Shown in pieces: positions 5,298 to 5,710 of a stretch of 5,710 nt of DNA (positions within the stretch are counted from its first letter, which is position 1; the number at the start of each line of letters is the position of its first letter). The DNA is from CAMCHP01 sp036835325 (lineage in GTDB: Bacteria; Bacteroidota; Bacteroidia; Flavobacteriales_D; Sanyastnellaceae). The translations under genes were made by a program, and so were the position numbers. The notes under the pieces were generated by a model. That model made no database searches and was not told the origin of the DNA. It saw nothing but the letters and a program-made list of their open reading frames with translations. The stretch is from assembly GCA_036835325.1 (NCBI GenBank), contig DAITMF010000094.1:1-5710 (forward strand). Reading direction: 5' to 3'.

Positions 5298-5710
5298 ATG
5301 CGATTTCTACTCACTACCATGGCCTTTCTGCTGGCCGTTTCTTCGCAAGCACAGGCTTACAAGAAAGAACTCAAGCAGCTCGACGCTTATTTCAGCAAGG
5401 CGCTCACCGATTGGAACGTACCCGGTATGGCCGTCGCCATTGTAAAAGATGGCGAAACCATTTTTGCAAAAGGGTACGGCGTTCGCAGTGTTGACTCAAG
5501 CGAACCCGTTGATGCCAATACGGCCTTTGCAATTGCGTCGAATTCGAAGGCCGTGACCGCAGCAGCGCTGGCCATGCTCGTTGATGAAGGTAAGTTGCAG
5601 TGGGACGATAAAGTGCAGCAGTACCTTCCTTGGTTTCAGTTGTACGATCCGTACGTAAGTGCCAACCTCACCATCCGTGATTTGCTGTGCCACCGCAGCG
5701 GATTGGAGAC
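5298..5710 (+). CDS. Exported serine hydrolase, beta-lactamase/class C family, N-terminal part
   Basis: The first 137 residues are visible and the frame stays open to the right edge. Residues 1-20 are a short Sec signal peptide (MRFLLTTMAFLLAVSSQAQA, cleavage before Tyr21), so the enzyme should act in the periplasm or beyond. VPGMAVAIVKDGETIFAKGYG (41-61) is the usual first strand pair. The catalytic SxxK motif is S81-N-S-K84, with Ser81 as nucleophile, and LLCHRSGL (129-136) is the family's LLxHxSGL block. The later YxN and KTG-like or HxG motifs lie outside the window. Members include class C beta-lactamases, D-aminopeptidases and esterases. Nothing here implies antibiotic resistance, and a housekeeping peptidase or esterase is more likely in such a genome. 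An in-frame ATG at 5250, overlapping the upstream stop, would add 16 residues, but the shorter start gives the cleaner signal peptide. Confidence 0.9.
   Translation, partial: MRFLLTTMAFLLAVSSQAQAYKKELKQLDAYFSKALTDWNVPGMAVAIVKDGETIFAKGYGVRSVDSSEPVDANTAFAIASNSKAVTAAALAMLVDEGKLQWDDKVQQYLPWFQLYDPYVSANLTIRDLLCHRSGLE

Overview
The window looks like chromosomal DNA from a member of the Bacteroidota. The best evidence is a secreted protein (1246-2148) with a C-terminal type IX secretion sorting domain, which is essentially confined to that phylum. Supporting signs are an M14 peptidase tail and a helical TPR-like protein that resemble Bacteroidota families, starts without Shine-Dalgarno sequences, and TAnnTTTG-like promoter boxes. 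By eye the base composition is moderate, near 50% GC, which is high for many Flavobacteriia. I cannot name a genus.

All six recognisable genes lie on the + strand. From left to right they are: the C-terminal part of an M14-type zinc carboxypeptidase (cut by the left edge); csaA, a small tRNA-binding-domain chaperone whose start overlaps the peptidase stop in an ATGA; a lineage-specific secreted protein with a signal peptide and a T9SS sorting domain; an HSL-family (alpha/beta hydrolase fold-3) esterase, probably with its own promoter; a 478-base non-coding stretch; a 506-residue helical TPR-like protein of unknown function; and the N-terminal part of an exported serine hydrolase of the beta-lactamase/class C family (cut by the right edge).

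There are probably four transcription units: peptidase-csaA, the T9SS protein, the esterase (ending in a strong intrinsic terminator at 3403-3445), and the TPR-like protein with the serine hydrolase. The genes do not form an obvious pathway. The shared theme is hydrolases and cell-envelope or exported proteins.

I found no defence system, mobile element, CRISPR array, tRNA or rRNA. The most unusual sequence is the intergenic region 3262-3739. It holds three consecutive hairpins ending in the terminator (a structured 3' UTR or a small RNA), a further CCCC/GGGG hairpin, and a 15-pair inverted repeat that ends three bases before the start codon of the TPR-like gene and overlaps a likely promoter. 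That last element is the best candidate for undescribed regulation here.
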